Below, one piece after another: positions 24,222-36,895 of a stretch of 64,000 nucleotides of DNA (positions within the stretch are counted from its first letter, which is position 1; every line of letters begins with the position of its first letter). A program made the position numbers and the translations under genes. Under the pieces are notes generated by a model. It worked only from the letters and a program-made list of their open reading frames with translations, was not told where the DNA came from and ran no database searches. The stretch lies in contig NC_084592.1 of the NCBI RefSeq assembly GCF_033807715.1, positions 24,251,501 through 24,315,500 of the forward strand, given 5' to 3'. The DNA comes from Cololabis saira. Lineage: Eukaryota > Chordata > Actinopteri > Beloniformes > Belonidae.

Positions 24222-24999
24222 CCTTTTTTGACTGCAAGACTGTGTCATGTACCAGTGTGTGTGTCCCACTGGAAGAACTAGGCAGAAACGTTTACGTTTC
24301 TACTGGTGTGTATTCAGCACTGATCGAATAACGTAATCAGTGAGCAGAGACATTAGGGAGTTGTTGCTGACCGAGGACAAGGATAGGAACCGTCTTCAGA
24401 TTGGAGAAATAAATATTGGATCTGTAGTGCAGCTTTATGCAGAAATGCAGATGTTAACTGTGGAAACTGATTGACAGATTGAAAATACTTTTGCCGGGGA
24501 CCATAGAGTGGAAATGGCTTTCTGTCTCTATCTATCTGATGTAGATACTGATGTGTTTATATTCATGATAGATTCAGACCTGTCAAATTATTTTGCAATT
24601 CCTGTTTCTAATCTACCACATATGAACAAAGAAAGTTACAGTCACCACTCACATTAGAAGCTGGTTCTGGTCTCGTATCTTCTACAAAACGGTAGAATCC
24701 CTGAAACCAGAATGTACATTCTTTTCCATAGATGCCTGAGGCCACCTAGTGTTGTCATTTTTTTCTTTCAAACCATTCTTTCACATTTTTGTAAGTGCAG
24801 CAAAATGGATTAATGTCATCACGGATTACCTGTTTCACAAAAGGGTATAAAGGGTTTGCAACAATGTTTATGGTGATACTGTCAGAGTAACATCCACACA
24901 AATGCTAAGAACCAGGCTTTTCTAGCAGAAAAATGCCATTCGCATCGCACCGCCAACACCATTCTGCTTTCTTCCCACAGTGCATCCTGCCATTGTTTT

Positions 25000-25002
<3 letters not shown>
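24222..25002. other. No gene seen
   Basis: Unique-looking sequence without coding signal. Confidence 0.5.

Positions 25003-25072
<70 letters not shown>
25003..25072. repeat. (TA)n microsatellite
   Basis: About 35 uninterrupted TA dinucleotides. Perfectly self-complementary, so copy number is likely to vary. Confidence 0.97.
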
Positions 25073-25074
<2 letters not shown>

Positions 25075-25140
25075 TAACACTCACTCAGCCATCTGTACGA
25101 TAAAAAGCCACTGATTGTCTGATAGATCAGTTCTGATTAA

Positions 25141-25640
25141 CAATACAATACATTCAGCAGAGACTTTTATCTAAAGCAACTTACAACAGAGGAATAAAAT
25201 CAAGCTACAGTAACATAGCAGATCACATAGTAGGTGTAGATGATGCAGTATTCAAATAAGTGCAGCTAAGTGCCACGTAGAGAGGGATGACTCTGCTCTT
25301 GTGGCTACAGGTAACTTGTTCCACCATTGAAGAACAACGTGGGAGGAGAGTATGGACTGAGATTGCCTAGTGTGAGGACAGGAAAACACCAGCCTGTGTT
25401 CTTGGGAAGAGCGCAATCCATGGAGAAGGGTATGAGTTCATATTGGCACATGCAGACCCCGAGACCACCATGCAAGTGACAGAGACCTGCGTTTAATTCT
25501 AGCAGCCACAGGTAGCTCAATGAACAGATGTATGACATGTGTGGCACGTGTGGGTTGATTAAAGAGCAGATTTGAGATGGGTTAAGTTAAAGGTGTAGAT
25601 CCTTCATCTTTGCACACAGGAAAGGCAAGCTGAGATTCAT
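25141..25640. repeat. Dispersed repeat, copy 1 (CTTTTATCTAAAGCAACTTAC type)
   Basis: It shares ordered words with 50882-51245: an ACTTTTATCTAAAGCAACTTAC motif, an AAGTGC block in the middle and a TTGTTCCACCATTG block near the end. The spacing is similar, so both are diverged copies of one teleost interspersed repeat. Class unknown; no ORF. Confidence 0.55.
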
Positions 25641-26035
25641 GCAGAAATAGTGGGATCGTTAGCACATGCCTACTGAAGGTGCTTTTATTGGTGACCAAGT
25701 GTTAAAAGTCATCTCACAGGTTTCGGTACACATCATGCACTTGTCAGACCATGCGTGCACGGACACTTCTAGCACTTCAAAGTGGAAATGAAAAAGTGGG
25801 AATTAACAAAAGCAGCTACAAAACATAAAACAAAGCATGCAGTTTCATGAGAAGTGTATGATGGGGTTTTGTCTGTTTTATTTGCTGTTAGTTTTATAAT
25901 AATTTTCAGAAGTGCGTTCTATATTAAATCGCTCCTGACAGATCTTGAAATGTCCAATTCTGCCTGCAAATGCTATGAGTAATGTCAACAGTGTTTTGTG
26001 TTTTGTTATGTGTCGTGTCATATGTCATGTTACTG
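25641..26035. other. No gene seen
   Basis: Nothing recognised in this stretch. Confidence 0.5.
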
Positions 26036-26145
26036 TGTTGCTGCCTGTCTTGGCCAGGACCCTCTTGTAAAAGAGATTTTTAATCTCAACGAGTTTTTGT
26101 TTCCTGGTGAAATAAAGGTTAAATAAAAAAAAAAAATAAATAAAA
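26036..26145 (+). mobile_element. LINE 3' end with A-rich tail
   Basis: CTGTCTTGGCCAGGACCCTC, then TGTAAAAGAGATTTTTAATCTCAA and GGTGAAATAAAGGTTAAATAA, running into an A-rich tail. This is a familiar fish LINE 3' terminus. Only the last about 110 bp is present, as expected of a 5'-truncated insertion. Confidence 0.7.
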
Positions 26146-29100
26146 GTACATGAGCAGTGTGATGGAAGACCTTGTTACTGGGGTTTCAAAAAGGGAAAAA
26201 AAATTTGGAAATCATTCAGATTTTCCAGCAACAATTGATAATTGATAATAAGCTCATACATCACTTTAAGCTCACTGACAAAAAAAAACCCAAAACCTCC
26301 ACCTACTGTATATGTTCAAGATCAATGAATTAGGAAGAAAGTTTGGTAAACGGGAGCTGGTGACAACTAGTCTTAAAAGATGGAGAGAAGTGTCATCTAC
26401 ACGTCAAAGCTTTTGACAAAAATGTAGGACAGCTCATCAAAGCACATTGGAGTGGCAGGTGAAAAGGCATTACGTAATGTGTGCATCTAATGTCAAAATA
26501 ACAATTTGACATAATGAGGAGAAGACCGTGCTGTCTTTTTAACTCTGGGGGATGAAGTTACAGCATGTTAACTGATCGCTGCCTGAGCTCACTGGAGACG
26601 AGTGCGGAGAGAAGACGCGTCTGAAAACGACGGCACGACAGTCCTCATTTAGGACTTTGTAATTAATGCTTATAAATCTTGAACAGACTGCGGTTTGTTC
26701 AAACATAAACACATTTAGTAGGTCATTGGACAACCATTTAATTGAGTCTATCTCTGCTTGAATTCCTCATGGTTATTTAATGAACTCGTTGCACACGCTC
26801 TTATGAAAATAGGAAGTTGCTAATGAGTGTTCATTCATATAATTATTCCCACAAGAATCAGAATAAGTCATTGCTCAGAGAAATACATCAAAATTCATTA
26901 GATTTCTGTTTTATTTTTATAGACTCTTAACATGAACTGTACTTGGCCTGTGGAAGTCAGATAGAGACAACTGGTTGAGGTCAGAGAACTGCAAATGCAT
27001 AAAAATACAGTATAAATCTGATTTGATCAACAAAACGAAGTTACATGAAGATAGGTACGAGGAGACGGGAAACACTAAGAAAAAAGCAGAAACTGCAGGC
27101 AGGAAAGACACAAAGTCAATTACTGTAGATGGAGTAATAAAGAAAGAGGAGATAGTAATGGCTGTTTGCTTAAAAGGTTTATCCCTGCTCTCTTTGGATG
27201 ACAGGCAGAGGTACAACATGTGCATCACTGGGCCAAATACAGATATACAGCCTCACAAACTCACACTCACTCCTTAAATCTAATTTAGGGCTTTAATTTA
27301 GGGATTTAGGGATTTCTGGACTGCTGACCGAGCTATGAAACTGGAGTGTTGCAGCCTGATATGCTGCTGGTCCCGACAGACTTCCACTTGGGAGTAACAT
27401 TTGCTTCTTCGGCTGTTCCAACCTGTGGAGCTGCCAGCCAACTTATACAACGGCCCCAGCTGCCTGCTCTTAGCTTTTGCTTCCTCCTCGGACCTTTCCA
27501 GGCCGACCAGCAGCCAGTCATGGCAGTCAATGCAATTACCAGCACAAAATAGATCATCTCTTCCAAATATGAAAGACTATGCTCTTTTAGGTCTTTAGTC
27601 ACAGCTCAGAGGCTATGCCCCAAAGTCAATACAATGCTAAATGTTAAGTACAAAAAAAATTAAAAGTCCATGCCCCTAATTATACATACATGTATTTCTT
27701 TGTATAATTTTACCTGAGGTGCTGAAAATGCACCCACAGTACAGTTTAATGGATGTAATTCCAGCTATGGAGACCAAAAACATTTTTCCTCCTCTAAATA
27801 TGTTTATTTCTGCAGCTAAGTTGGACATTTTCCTGGAGAGTGGTCAATGGAGAGCATCTCTGTTTGGTGCCACCCTCCAGTGGTCAGTCATGGAACAGCA
27901 ATTATTCCTACTTCCTTGCTGGCTTCAACGTGGAAGTTAGAAAGTTGGTGTTTGGTTCCACCCAACAGGATCCAGCTTGCTAGTCTGACATGAGGACGTT
28001 GAAAAACCTTACCTCCACGAGCTAAGGTGACAGTTGGGTCTTTTGGAGGCCACTACCAATGTGGCAGCCCTAGTCTGAGCTGAGCTGGTTGCTACTATGA
28101 GCACCTCTTCTATGCTACTTACCGTCTCCCCCACATCACTGGAGACCAGCTCAGGTCGTAGTTGCACACAGAAGAGGGTTCAAGCCCCAAACCACTACTG
28201 GTTAGACTCCGGATCCAGATAGAATTATGGTTCAGTCCAAAGACAGGATCTCAAGGTTTCATTTTCACAGTGGAAGGAAGCAGAACTGGTTTGCTCATCT
28301 TTCACAGCCTTAATGAGGAACATTATCAAGAAGGATGGCTTCTTGATTGAGATGAGATTAAGCAACAGTGCAGTACTATTAGTTTTACGAGCTACAGGGT
28401 AATTTGTCTTTACTTGCTGCTTCAAATGAATAGATGAGAATCCACTTTTCCTACTTTTTTAAAGCGTGTTTTCAAGGATACAAAGCAGTGACATTGGAAT
28501 GACAAATCTTCCTCCAACCTGGCCACCACTTCTGCTCATATTTTATTGAAGGTCTTTTTTTGGGGCCTGGTTTGAGGTCAGCGTGCTGAACAGATGTTTC
28601 CAACAGATGTCTCATAGATGATCAGTTTTCTCAGAAGTCAAATTGGACCTGACCTTTCCTTGAGTTAGCACATTAGTAACGTGTGCGAACATTAAAATAG
28701 TTGCGTGTTATAAAACTGGATTTAAAAAAAAATGTTTTCTCTTTTTTTCATAATTGGCTCATGTTTTATTTTGCCATTAAACAAACTAAACAGGACAAAA
28801 GGAACTTTACAGCAATGGGTGTTGTGTTTTCCAGAAAAGTCTGTCTATATGCAGATTCACCTATTAGCAGTCTCCCAGAGTAAGATTAGGACAGGCATTA
28901 ATCTTCCAAGCAAGAATGGAAAATGTAGGCCTGACAGCCCAGGGCTAAGTGATACATGGACCTTGTCTAAACCCCTGATTGAAGGATAGATGGGAGGACA
29001 AAAGGATAGACACGCAGATACCCACCATTTCTCCCTAACGCAGTAATGTTAGAGGGAAATGGTGGGCATGGAGGGAAAACGTGGATCCTCATAGCACTAA

Positions 29101-31892
29101 AATTATTACAGACACATATAATCTCGGATGCTTTTTCACTTTGCACATATAGAGCCCTCTAGGTTATAAAGTATGATTCATTCGAATAGCCTAGTCTACA
29201 CTGAGTCACAAACCACTTAAGATTTCAGATACACCGAAACTGTCACTTCATTCAAGAGCTTGTACAGTCCTCTGTCCTCTGATTCCTGTTTAACATTAGC
29301 GTAATTCATTTATTTTTGTCATTTGGGTTTTTCAGTTATTGTACTTGCAATTATGGCCATTGACCCAAGATTGCTTTGGCTGAGTCTCAGACCAACGGTC
29401 AGCAGCAGTTGGCACGATGCCCACACAAATACAGATGCTGATCCTTTACTTCAAACCTTTGGCAGAGACTCACTCCTTGTGTGAGGTTTTGATTCCTGGG
29501 CAGCTTTTTGACAAACACAAATATATTTGTGTGGATATACATATTTCATGCCATTTTGTTTTTTTTTTGGTAGAACTTTAGACTCAAACCGGCTCCTTTT
29601 GTGTTTGAATTTTATATCCTAATAAATCTTGCTTTCATAGTCTGAAAGCAGACGGGAGATTAACACCCAAAGTGTTTTTTTATGGTTGCTGTTTTGTTTC
29701 TTTTTTAGTGGTTTACTGCAAAGTTATGTCTACATTTAGGTAATACAACATTTTTATTGGGGTGAAAAATATTGTTAAGGATGGAGTACATTGTCTAAAT
29801 GTCTATTCACAATGTCACTCTACTTTGAAAAATAGTAAACATCTTTCAGTTAATGGTATTTCACTAAATTATGTATGTGTGTCCATATGGATCGAGCGGT
29901 TCCTTGCGTTCACTAGACGTACTTCACATTCCCTAAGAGAGCTGCAGCCCTGAAGTGGAAAACATTCCCAATACCTGCGGTCCCATGTTTGGATCAAAAC
30001 AAAAATGGAAGAATTCCAGAATTGTAAAATCAACAATATTAACAATATACCAAAACTTTTTTCTGTGTCTGTGAACAAGATTCTACAATCCTGTCATTTA
30101 TAGAACACATCAACCAAAAATGTATTGAAACAGAAGAATGTAAAATGCAACTCCTTCCTCTTCGGTCTTCCTCCCTGAAAAAGGAAGGTGTCAGGACTAG
30201 ACTGTGGAAGAACTGGACAAAACCAATGTGATGACACCCACAGGGTTCTGAAAAATATTTTTGAAGCTTATGTTGAACGCCATGTTGCCAAGAGCAGACT
30301 CCGGCCGCCTTCAGTTAACGCCAAAATGGTGAAGTGGTGACAGCTAGCCGTCAACACCAATAAAATCTAGATAAGATGAACAGATTTGCAGTAATAAACT
30401 CTATTAACATTGTAATTAGGTTACCCAGAGCTGCAAGCGTGAGTAAAATGTATGATCTCCAATCATTTGTAAGACATAAAGATAGAAAAGGGAAAAAAAC
30501 AGCTGGCTCAACATCTGTCACACTTCCGACAGACAAGCAATGCTAAATTATGTTTTCCTCTGGTCATTTAATTTGGGCACAGCCGGCAGGTCAGTCCCCG
30601 GAGGACAGCTGGAAATGTTCAACTGTGCAGCAGTTACCTGTGGATCAAGACATTAAAGTAAGGAGGTGGCCGCTCTATTAGGAACTGAAGTGAAGGGATC
30701 TTGACCAGGCATCAAGATGTGACATGTTTGAAATGAGAATGTGTTGGAGTTTACAGCACAAGAATTTAGTAGGCAAGTGGTAGCATCTCTCTTATGTTTG
30801 TGTCTTTTTTCTCTCTTCCTTTTGTGTGTGTGTGGGTGTGTGTGTAGCAGCAGAGCATGAATCTGTCCTTGGTTTGATGCTCCTGTCACCTCTGTCATAA
30901 TGCAGTCCCACCAGCACCTGTCAACACTATGAAAACATAAATTTATTCATAGGACGGATTGTGATCGGGGCTAAATGAAACCCAGAATATCATTTCCTAC
31001 AGGAACTTATTGGATTTCCTTGACATGATGGTTATACAGTTATCACTTATTGTTTGTATTCAATTTGAATACAAAACCTCCTCCGCACATTGCCTCCATT
31101 CGGTGGTGTGCTGTGCTATCTTATAAGCACAAATTAGAAAGAAGAAATTATTGCAGTTTTCAAAACTGCATACTATGCTACTAATGGATTCAGATTTTGT
31201 CAAAATGCAGCACAGTGTGCACGGCGTGAGCATTTTTACAATCTGCACAATATAAGAAATACCTGGAATGTGTGCTACTTTTGGGAAGATTGCCAGCGTG
31301 CAGCAAACAAGTTAATCTTGCATATTATACCACATAAAGCAAGGCCCCACTGTGGTGGCAGCTAGTTGCAGCGGTCATGTGACCATCTTCCAGGTGGGCA
31401 ATTGCAAAGTTGCTCCTACAGTGACCAACTAAATTTTAATAACAACTGCCAGACCACAATGCAATACACACTGTATAGTACATTGTACAGGTAAAAATAA
31501 TCAGTCTCTAAGGAATTATGGGACTGTTCCCTAAACTACTGACAAATAGCTGCATTTGTCAAAAAGCTCCACACAGTAAAACATTATTTATCGTTTAGTC
31601 CCTTTTCTGTTTCTGAGTATTGAGACGATCAAAATTCTTGGCTCTAGAGTGATATTTGCCTTTAAACCTCACCTGAACAATCAATCATTATTTACACCTC
31701 ACTAAAAGGACTCCATGAACATGGCCTGTGTCACATCAATACTTGCTTGTGAGAGGCTCCTTAAATTACTGATGGCGACATGCCAAAGCATGAAGAAAGC
31801 ATCCTCATGCTGAGACGAAGATGCTTGACTGAAGGCTGAACTGCTGTATGAAGTATGAGGAGACAAGTTCTGTTAAAAAGACAAATTAATTG
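26146..31892. other. Intergenic region, no gene seen
   Basis: The short open frames (for example at 26975-27277 and 27333-27602) overlap on both strands without family features or splice context. About 26560-26930 is AT-rich, non-repetitive sequence with ATTTAATGAAC and TCATATAATTATTCC words and could be a conserved noncoding block. A short (TG)n patch lies near 30823-30845. Confidence 0.45.
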
Positions 31893-32433
31893 TCAAAGTC
31901 AAAGTCAAAGTAGCTTTATTGTCGTTTCTTCACATGTCAGACATACAAGGAATCGAGAGGACGTTTCCCACTTCCCTCGGTGAAACATATAAAGTGCGCA
32001 GGCACAGGTACAACAGATAAGATTTTTTGTGCAGTATGTAAAAACAGTTTTATAAATATATGTTAAAAAAACAGTGAGCAGTAAATTAAGTGAATTTAAA
32101 GTGAAACAGTGGTGATATTAAAAGAGGCAGTTGTTTCGTAGTCCTCTGAGTGTTCATGGGGGGGGGGTTTGAGGGGATTTCAGTTCAGTTCCCTGTCGGT
32201 CTGGAGGGTCTGGCTGGGGGGAGTGAGGGGAGAGAGTTTAGCATCCTGACAGCTTGGTATGCAAAGCTGTTATTGAGTCTGGTGGTGCAGCAACGGAGGC
32301 TCCTGTACCTTCTACCTGAGGGTAGGAGGCTGAACAGACTGTGTGTGGGGTGGCTGGTGTCGCTCGCAATCGCGATAGCTTTCCGGGTGAGGCGGGTGGT
32401 GTAAATGTCCTTCAAGGAGGGGGAGTGGGGCAC
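31893..32433 (-). pseudogene. LINE C-terminal fragment and 3' tail
   Basis: The minus strand reads LLPSGRRYRSLRCCTTRLN and FAYQAVRMLNSLP, a C-terminal ORF2 segment seen in several fish LINE families. It is followed by a 3' UTR and a tail of TTTGAC repeats at 31895-31912. The AATAAA is just before the tail. It is a 5'-truncated copy; the clade is not assigned. A G-run at 32158-32167 lies inside. Confidence 0.65.
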
Positions 32434-33538
32434 CTATGATTGTCATCCAAATTAAGAGATTTTCAAAACTCTGGAGGGTTTAAGTGTGAGAAACATGAAC
32501 GTAGAGGGCTGCAAAGAAAGCCCGAATAAAGTTTGCATGTGAACACTTGACCCATGAGGACAACTTCTGAAGTCAGTTCTTTGGTCTGATAAGACCGAAC
32601 TTGAGTTGTGTGGTCACATAGATGCTGCTCTTCCAATGGGTTCATTTTCTGAGGAAAAGTGAAAATAATCTGTAATCTGTTGCCAGTCTAGTTTGAGGTT
32701 GTAGCTCAGTCTTCCAACAAGACAATGACCTAAAACAAAACTCTTGTTCACTTGTTCAAAACCTTTTGCAGGGCACCTTAGTCAATGTCCAGACGTGGAT
32801 CTCAGAGCACAGAAATCCATAACTGGAAAACACACAGTTTGGAGCTGGAACAATGTGCCATAGAAGAATGAGCTAATCCCCCTCCCAAACAGCCAAAGAG
32901 CTTTAGTGACTTCATCATTTCTGGGGATGTTAAAGAGTAAAACAGACAACACACATGAGCGAAACAAAAAATGATCCTGGTATCTCTTTACCATAATGAT
33001 TTCCAGTTTGAGATTTATCCTCATGTAGGAAAATTAACCGTCAAACGACACATTTTGAATAAGTGTCTTTTGTAACTTCAACAGGGACAAAATGGGGCTT
33101 TCTGGTTTTCAGCCTGTGAAAGCCTGACAGTAATGACGAGTGGAAATGTATGTCACTTGTCACCCAACGTGTCACCCATCACTTGTATCAGTCAAACCAC
33201 TTCCAGGATTTACCACTGCAAACTCATTCATGTGAATTCCACAAGTTTAGTGTGAAAGCAACGGCACGCTGACGGCAAGGCCAAACTTTGTTGAGTGCAT
33301 CCTTAAATTGGAAAAAAAAAGAAACAGCAATCATTGAAAAGAGCTCAGGAAGTGGGTCGTTCATTTCGGGGGAAAACATGAACAAAGATGTCAAAATGTA
33401 GGATTATAAATGTTTAGACAAAATGTAATTCACACAAGAAAGTATCTTGTGTGCCAAGAAAAATTTTTGGTGCTCAACTTTTTTTTCCATTTCTTTTCTT
33501 CAAAGTCCCCTTATGGTAGTCAATAGAAAATATTGAAC

Positions 33539-33540
<2 letters not shown>
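32434..33540. other. No gene seen
   Basis: No coding exon or repeat family recognised. Confidence 0.5.

Positions 33541-33625
<85 letters not shown>
33541..33625. repeat. (CA)n microsatellite
   Basis: More than 40 uninterrupted AC dinucleotides. Confidence 0.97.
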
Positions 33626-33626
<1 letters not shown>

Positions 33627-33920
33627 CTGAAACCACCACACGCACCATTACTCATACGTTGAGCATACAAAATAATATATCTGCTCAAATATGGTATGAA
33701 CACAAGTCATAAATAGTATTTTTCATAACCAGCCTCAAGCTTGAAAATGTTGGTCTAACTTCAGGGTCTCATCCCGCCATGTGACTTGGTGTGCGGACAG
33801 TCACTTACTGCAGCGAGCTGGCAGTGAACAGCTCTCAGTATCTGAATGTTTTTCCATATAATGCTGGTGATAGTTGCTCAGCAACAACATTATATAACTG
33901 TTTTGCCCGACGAGCCAAAT

Positions 33921-34150
33921 AGAATGAATGAATGAATGAATAGTTTATTTCGGTTACATTACATTATATGCAACTTAACTTGTGTGCATGAAACTGACAA
34001 AACATTATCATACATATTTACACTAATCAGTTTCACACGATAAACAATAACACACAAACCGTGTAACCGAAAAAGGAGTAGGCTGAAGCCGAAGCTTATT
34101 TTTGCCTATCCTGTACCTTCCAAAAGTTAACCCAGTTTATCAGTAATAGC
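33921..34150 (-). mobile_element. LINE 3' tail with (GAAT)n end
   Basis: On the + strand GAATGAATGAATGAATGAAT is followed by AGTTTATTTCGGTTACATT. Read on the minus strand this is a LINE 3' UTR ending in a tetranucleotide tail. The inner part (TGTAACCGAAAAAGGAGTAG) is a familiar fish LINE segment. No ORF is retained. Confidence 0.6.
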
Positions 34151-34747
34151 TAGAAAGCAACACTCTAGCCTCATCTAACACCACTACTCCAATTCGATGG
34201 GTTATTTTCACCCAAAAGGGTGCAGGGATGTAAGCCAGAGGCAAGGGACCTAAATATGTTGCTCTCATCTTTACTGATTATAACAGAAACTGCGACGACA
34301 TTAAAATATTAGGACCTTTTTTTTTTGCTTTTTTTTTTACACAAAAAAAGCAAGTTTATTGGCCTTAAAAAGAAAACTAGATCAAACAAAGTTAAAAAGT
34401 GAGGAAAAATCAGCCCAGTCTCCCTCTGCTTCTCCATCCTCCCGTCCTTAAAGAGCGGAGAAGGTGGTGTTGCTGAACTGATTTCTGCGCCTCATTTTGC
34501 TGTTCACTCTTTGTAACTGTCCACTTACTTCCAGGTCCTGGTTGTCCCTCTGTATATGTTCTCTGGGGTTGCCGTGGTGTTGGTCACTGTTGTCAAGACT
34601 CCTCAGTCACCCACACCCTATCACATGTCACCCTGCTGGGGGTGCTGGGTAAAGGATTGAAAAACCCGGCACTATTATCTGGCGGCACATATTTTTTCTT
34701 GCTGGATTGACCTGTTTCCTCTTTTTTACGTTTCTGAACCTCTGAAC
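34151..34747. other. No gene seen
   Basis: It contains T-rich runs near 34319-34340. A 40-codon open stretch after a TTCCAG at about 34535 is hydrophobic but has no recognised family. Confidence 0.45.
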
Positions 34748-35181
34748 TTAAACGGGACCTATTATGAAAATACATTTTTTCTTGCTTTAACATATATAAA
34801 GTTGTCTCTCCTCAGCCTGCCAACTCAGAGAAGGAGGAAAGCAACCAAATTCTGTCTGTACAGCCGCCCGGATTAGCCATCCAGTCTGATGTGGCTTCTA
34901 CGAGCCGCTCAGATTCTGCTCCCTTTCGTTACGCAATGAAAATGCGATTTACAGAGGTATGGCATCATTCAGGCAGCCAATCAGCACAGAGCCTCATTAT
35001 CATAGCCTCCCCTCCCACTCAGAATCCCGCATAGATAATGAGGTTAGAGAATGAGAAGATAAACACACGGCTCAGAGGTTGAATTTCTAATTTATTTAGC
35101 CAAATCAATCAAAAGCTTGTTTTTAAGACATTCAAGGCCTGTTTAAAATAGGTATTAGATGCCATAATAGGTCCCCTTTAA
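34748..35181 (+). mobile_element. TTAA-targeting MITE, short copy
   Basis: TTAAACGGGACCTATTATG on the left and CATAATAGGTCCCCTTTAA on the right give inverted ends bordered by TTAA. At 434 bp it is an internally deleted relative of 4088-4984. It keeps the CAGCCTGCCAACTCAGAGAA and AGCCAATCAGCACAG blocks and lacks the middle roughly 450 bp. Confidence 0.85.
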
Positions 35182-36689
35182 GGTAGCAGGTTGCTCTGCA
35201 GGTGGGACTTCACCATGATCGTGATTACCCCACTTCCAGGACTTCAATCTCCACGTGGCGACGTTTCCAGGAGCTGCGGATCTCCATGTGAGGGTTTGAC
35301 TGTGAAGTTTGTCCGATCACGACTTCGGCCACGACTTCCTGGAGGTCCCGCCCCGTCTCACAGCTGGATCCTGCAGGTCGATATGGGTCCTCACCCGGGT
35401 TCAAAGAAGTGCTGAACCTAAAACAGAGAAGACTGATGTCTTTCTGCATCTTGGCTTGTGATGTGTCTTCCTCTTTCCATCAAAAGATGGCAAGAGGCTA
35501 TGACCTATTTTATAAAGCTTAGGTATCCTCCTGAGGTGTTAACATGCTGTGTCTCTCTCTCTGCCCCTCCCCCCTTTTTTATTGTATACTATATCATGGA
35601 TACGACTCAATGACAGATGGGAATTCCTGCATATGAACTTCACGTTTGTGATGGCAGAGTTAATGTATGGATGTTGTCTGCAAGGTGACCCCCCCCCCCC
35701 AGAGATCTTCATGCATTTTTCAACAGGACAATGTAAAAGCACATTCTTCACTGTAAAGGCAAGATGGGAAGGAAGAGGATGAGGCCACTGGACTGACGTG
35801 CTTGCAGTACTGATCTGTCCTTAACAGGAAATGTGTGGAGAATTTTCTAATGAAAAAAGAGATAATGACCTTTCATACCTTAATATGTTTGCAGGAAATA
35901 TTTGACCTTGTATGGCCCACTGTATGGTATCCTTTTTCATTTACGGTATCATCAGTGATCAGAACAGATTTCAATTGTTGTGGGACTAGCTGACAAAGTA
36001 CATTAAAAAGTAATAAAATCTTTACTATCCTCACTTTATTAGAACACTTTTCAGGACTAAATCCAAAAATAAATGTGCAGTTTATTTATAAATGAAAAAT
36101 TCCATATTATGCAATGTTGATCCCTGTTTATGTTGATCAATTATCACAGTACAGTTGTTTTAATGTTAGATTGTGTAGCCTTAAATCGTGTAGTTTCTGT
36201 GGGCTCTGGGGAGCACTCGGTTGGTCTCCTCCTGCTACATCCTTCCTCTGCTGTTAATAATTACGTTCTTGACCCTATAAGACACGTTATTGCCAGACAT
36301 GTTCCACCACGACAGAATCAATGGGAAGAAGGTTTGTCTTTGAATTAAATGGCTTCTAAAAGGGGCCAGAGATGAACACGTGAGGATGGATGCAGGGGTT
36401 GGCTGATCAACACTGTGAATGTCAAGGATCAATCTCTTATGCAAATGATGCTTGTCTGAGTACAAAGACATAACATTTAAAAATAAATAAATCAAGGATG
36501 CCCCTGGGATGCCTGCTCTTTATTTACTGTTAATTCAATCATGGATCCATGTAATTATGGGGTGCTGTAATAAAATTACAGCAAGACACTTAAAAAACTT
36601 TGCCAAGCAGGAAAAGCATAGTTATAACCTTTTTTTTCTCTCTCTTTTTTCTAATTGCATCAGGAAGTGCATTTACACTTTCAGTATTT
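35182..36689. other. No gene seen
   Basis: Nothing coding recognised. A C-run occurs at 35689-35700. Confidence 0.5.
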
Positions 36690-36895
36690 TTTTTTAATCC
36701 CGATTTTGGGGAGAACATGCAAACTCATGCAAACTCCACACAGAAAGGCCCTTTCTCCAACCCCACCCAGGGTGTGGGTGCTGAAGTCATGGGGGAACTT
36801 AACACGCACTCAGGACTCACAGCGTCCCCGGCGGGAATCGAACCCAGGACCTTCTAGCTGTGAGACGGCTGCACTACCAGCTGCGCTTTTAACAT
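36690..36895 (-). mobile_element. tRNA-derived SINE
   Basis: The minus strand starts AGCGCAGCTGGTAGTGCAG (A-box-like TGGTAGTGCAG) and continues to GGTCCTGGGTTCGATTCCC (B-box GGTTCGATTCC), the internal RNA polymerase III promoter of a tRNA-like head. The body that follows (GTGTGGAGTTTGCATGAGTT, TTTGCATGTTCTCCCC) is a common fish SINE body. It is not a functional tRNA gene, since no cloverleaf is preserved. Confidence 0.8.

Noticed and set aside
34530..34655. Hydrophobic 40-codon stretch after TTCCAG that looks like a last exon with a membrane segment
   Set aside because: No recognised family, no partner exon and a stop after low-complexity Trp/Cys residues. Chance is the better explanation.
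36690..36895. Possible tRNA gene because of the GGTTCGATTCC B-box
   Set aside because: No acceptor stem or full cloverleaf; the flanking body is that of a SINE.
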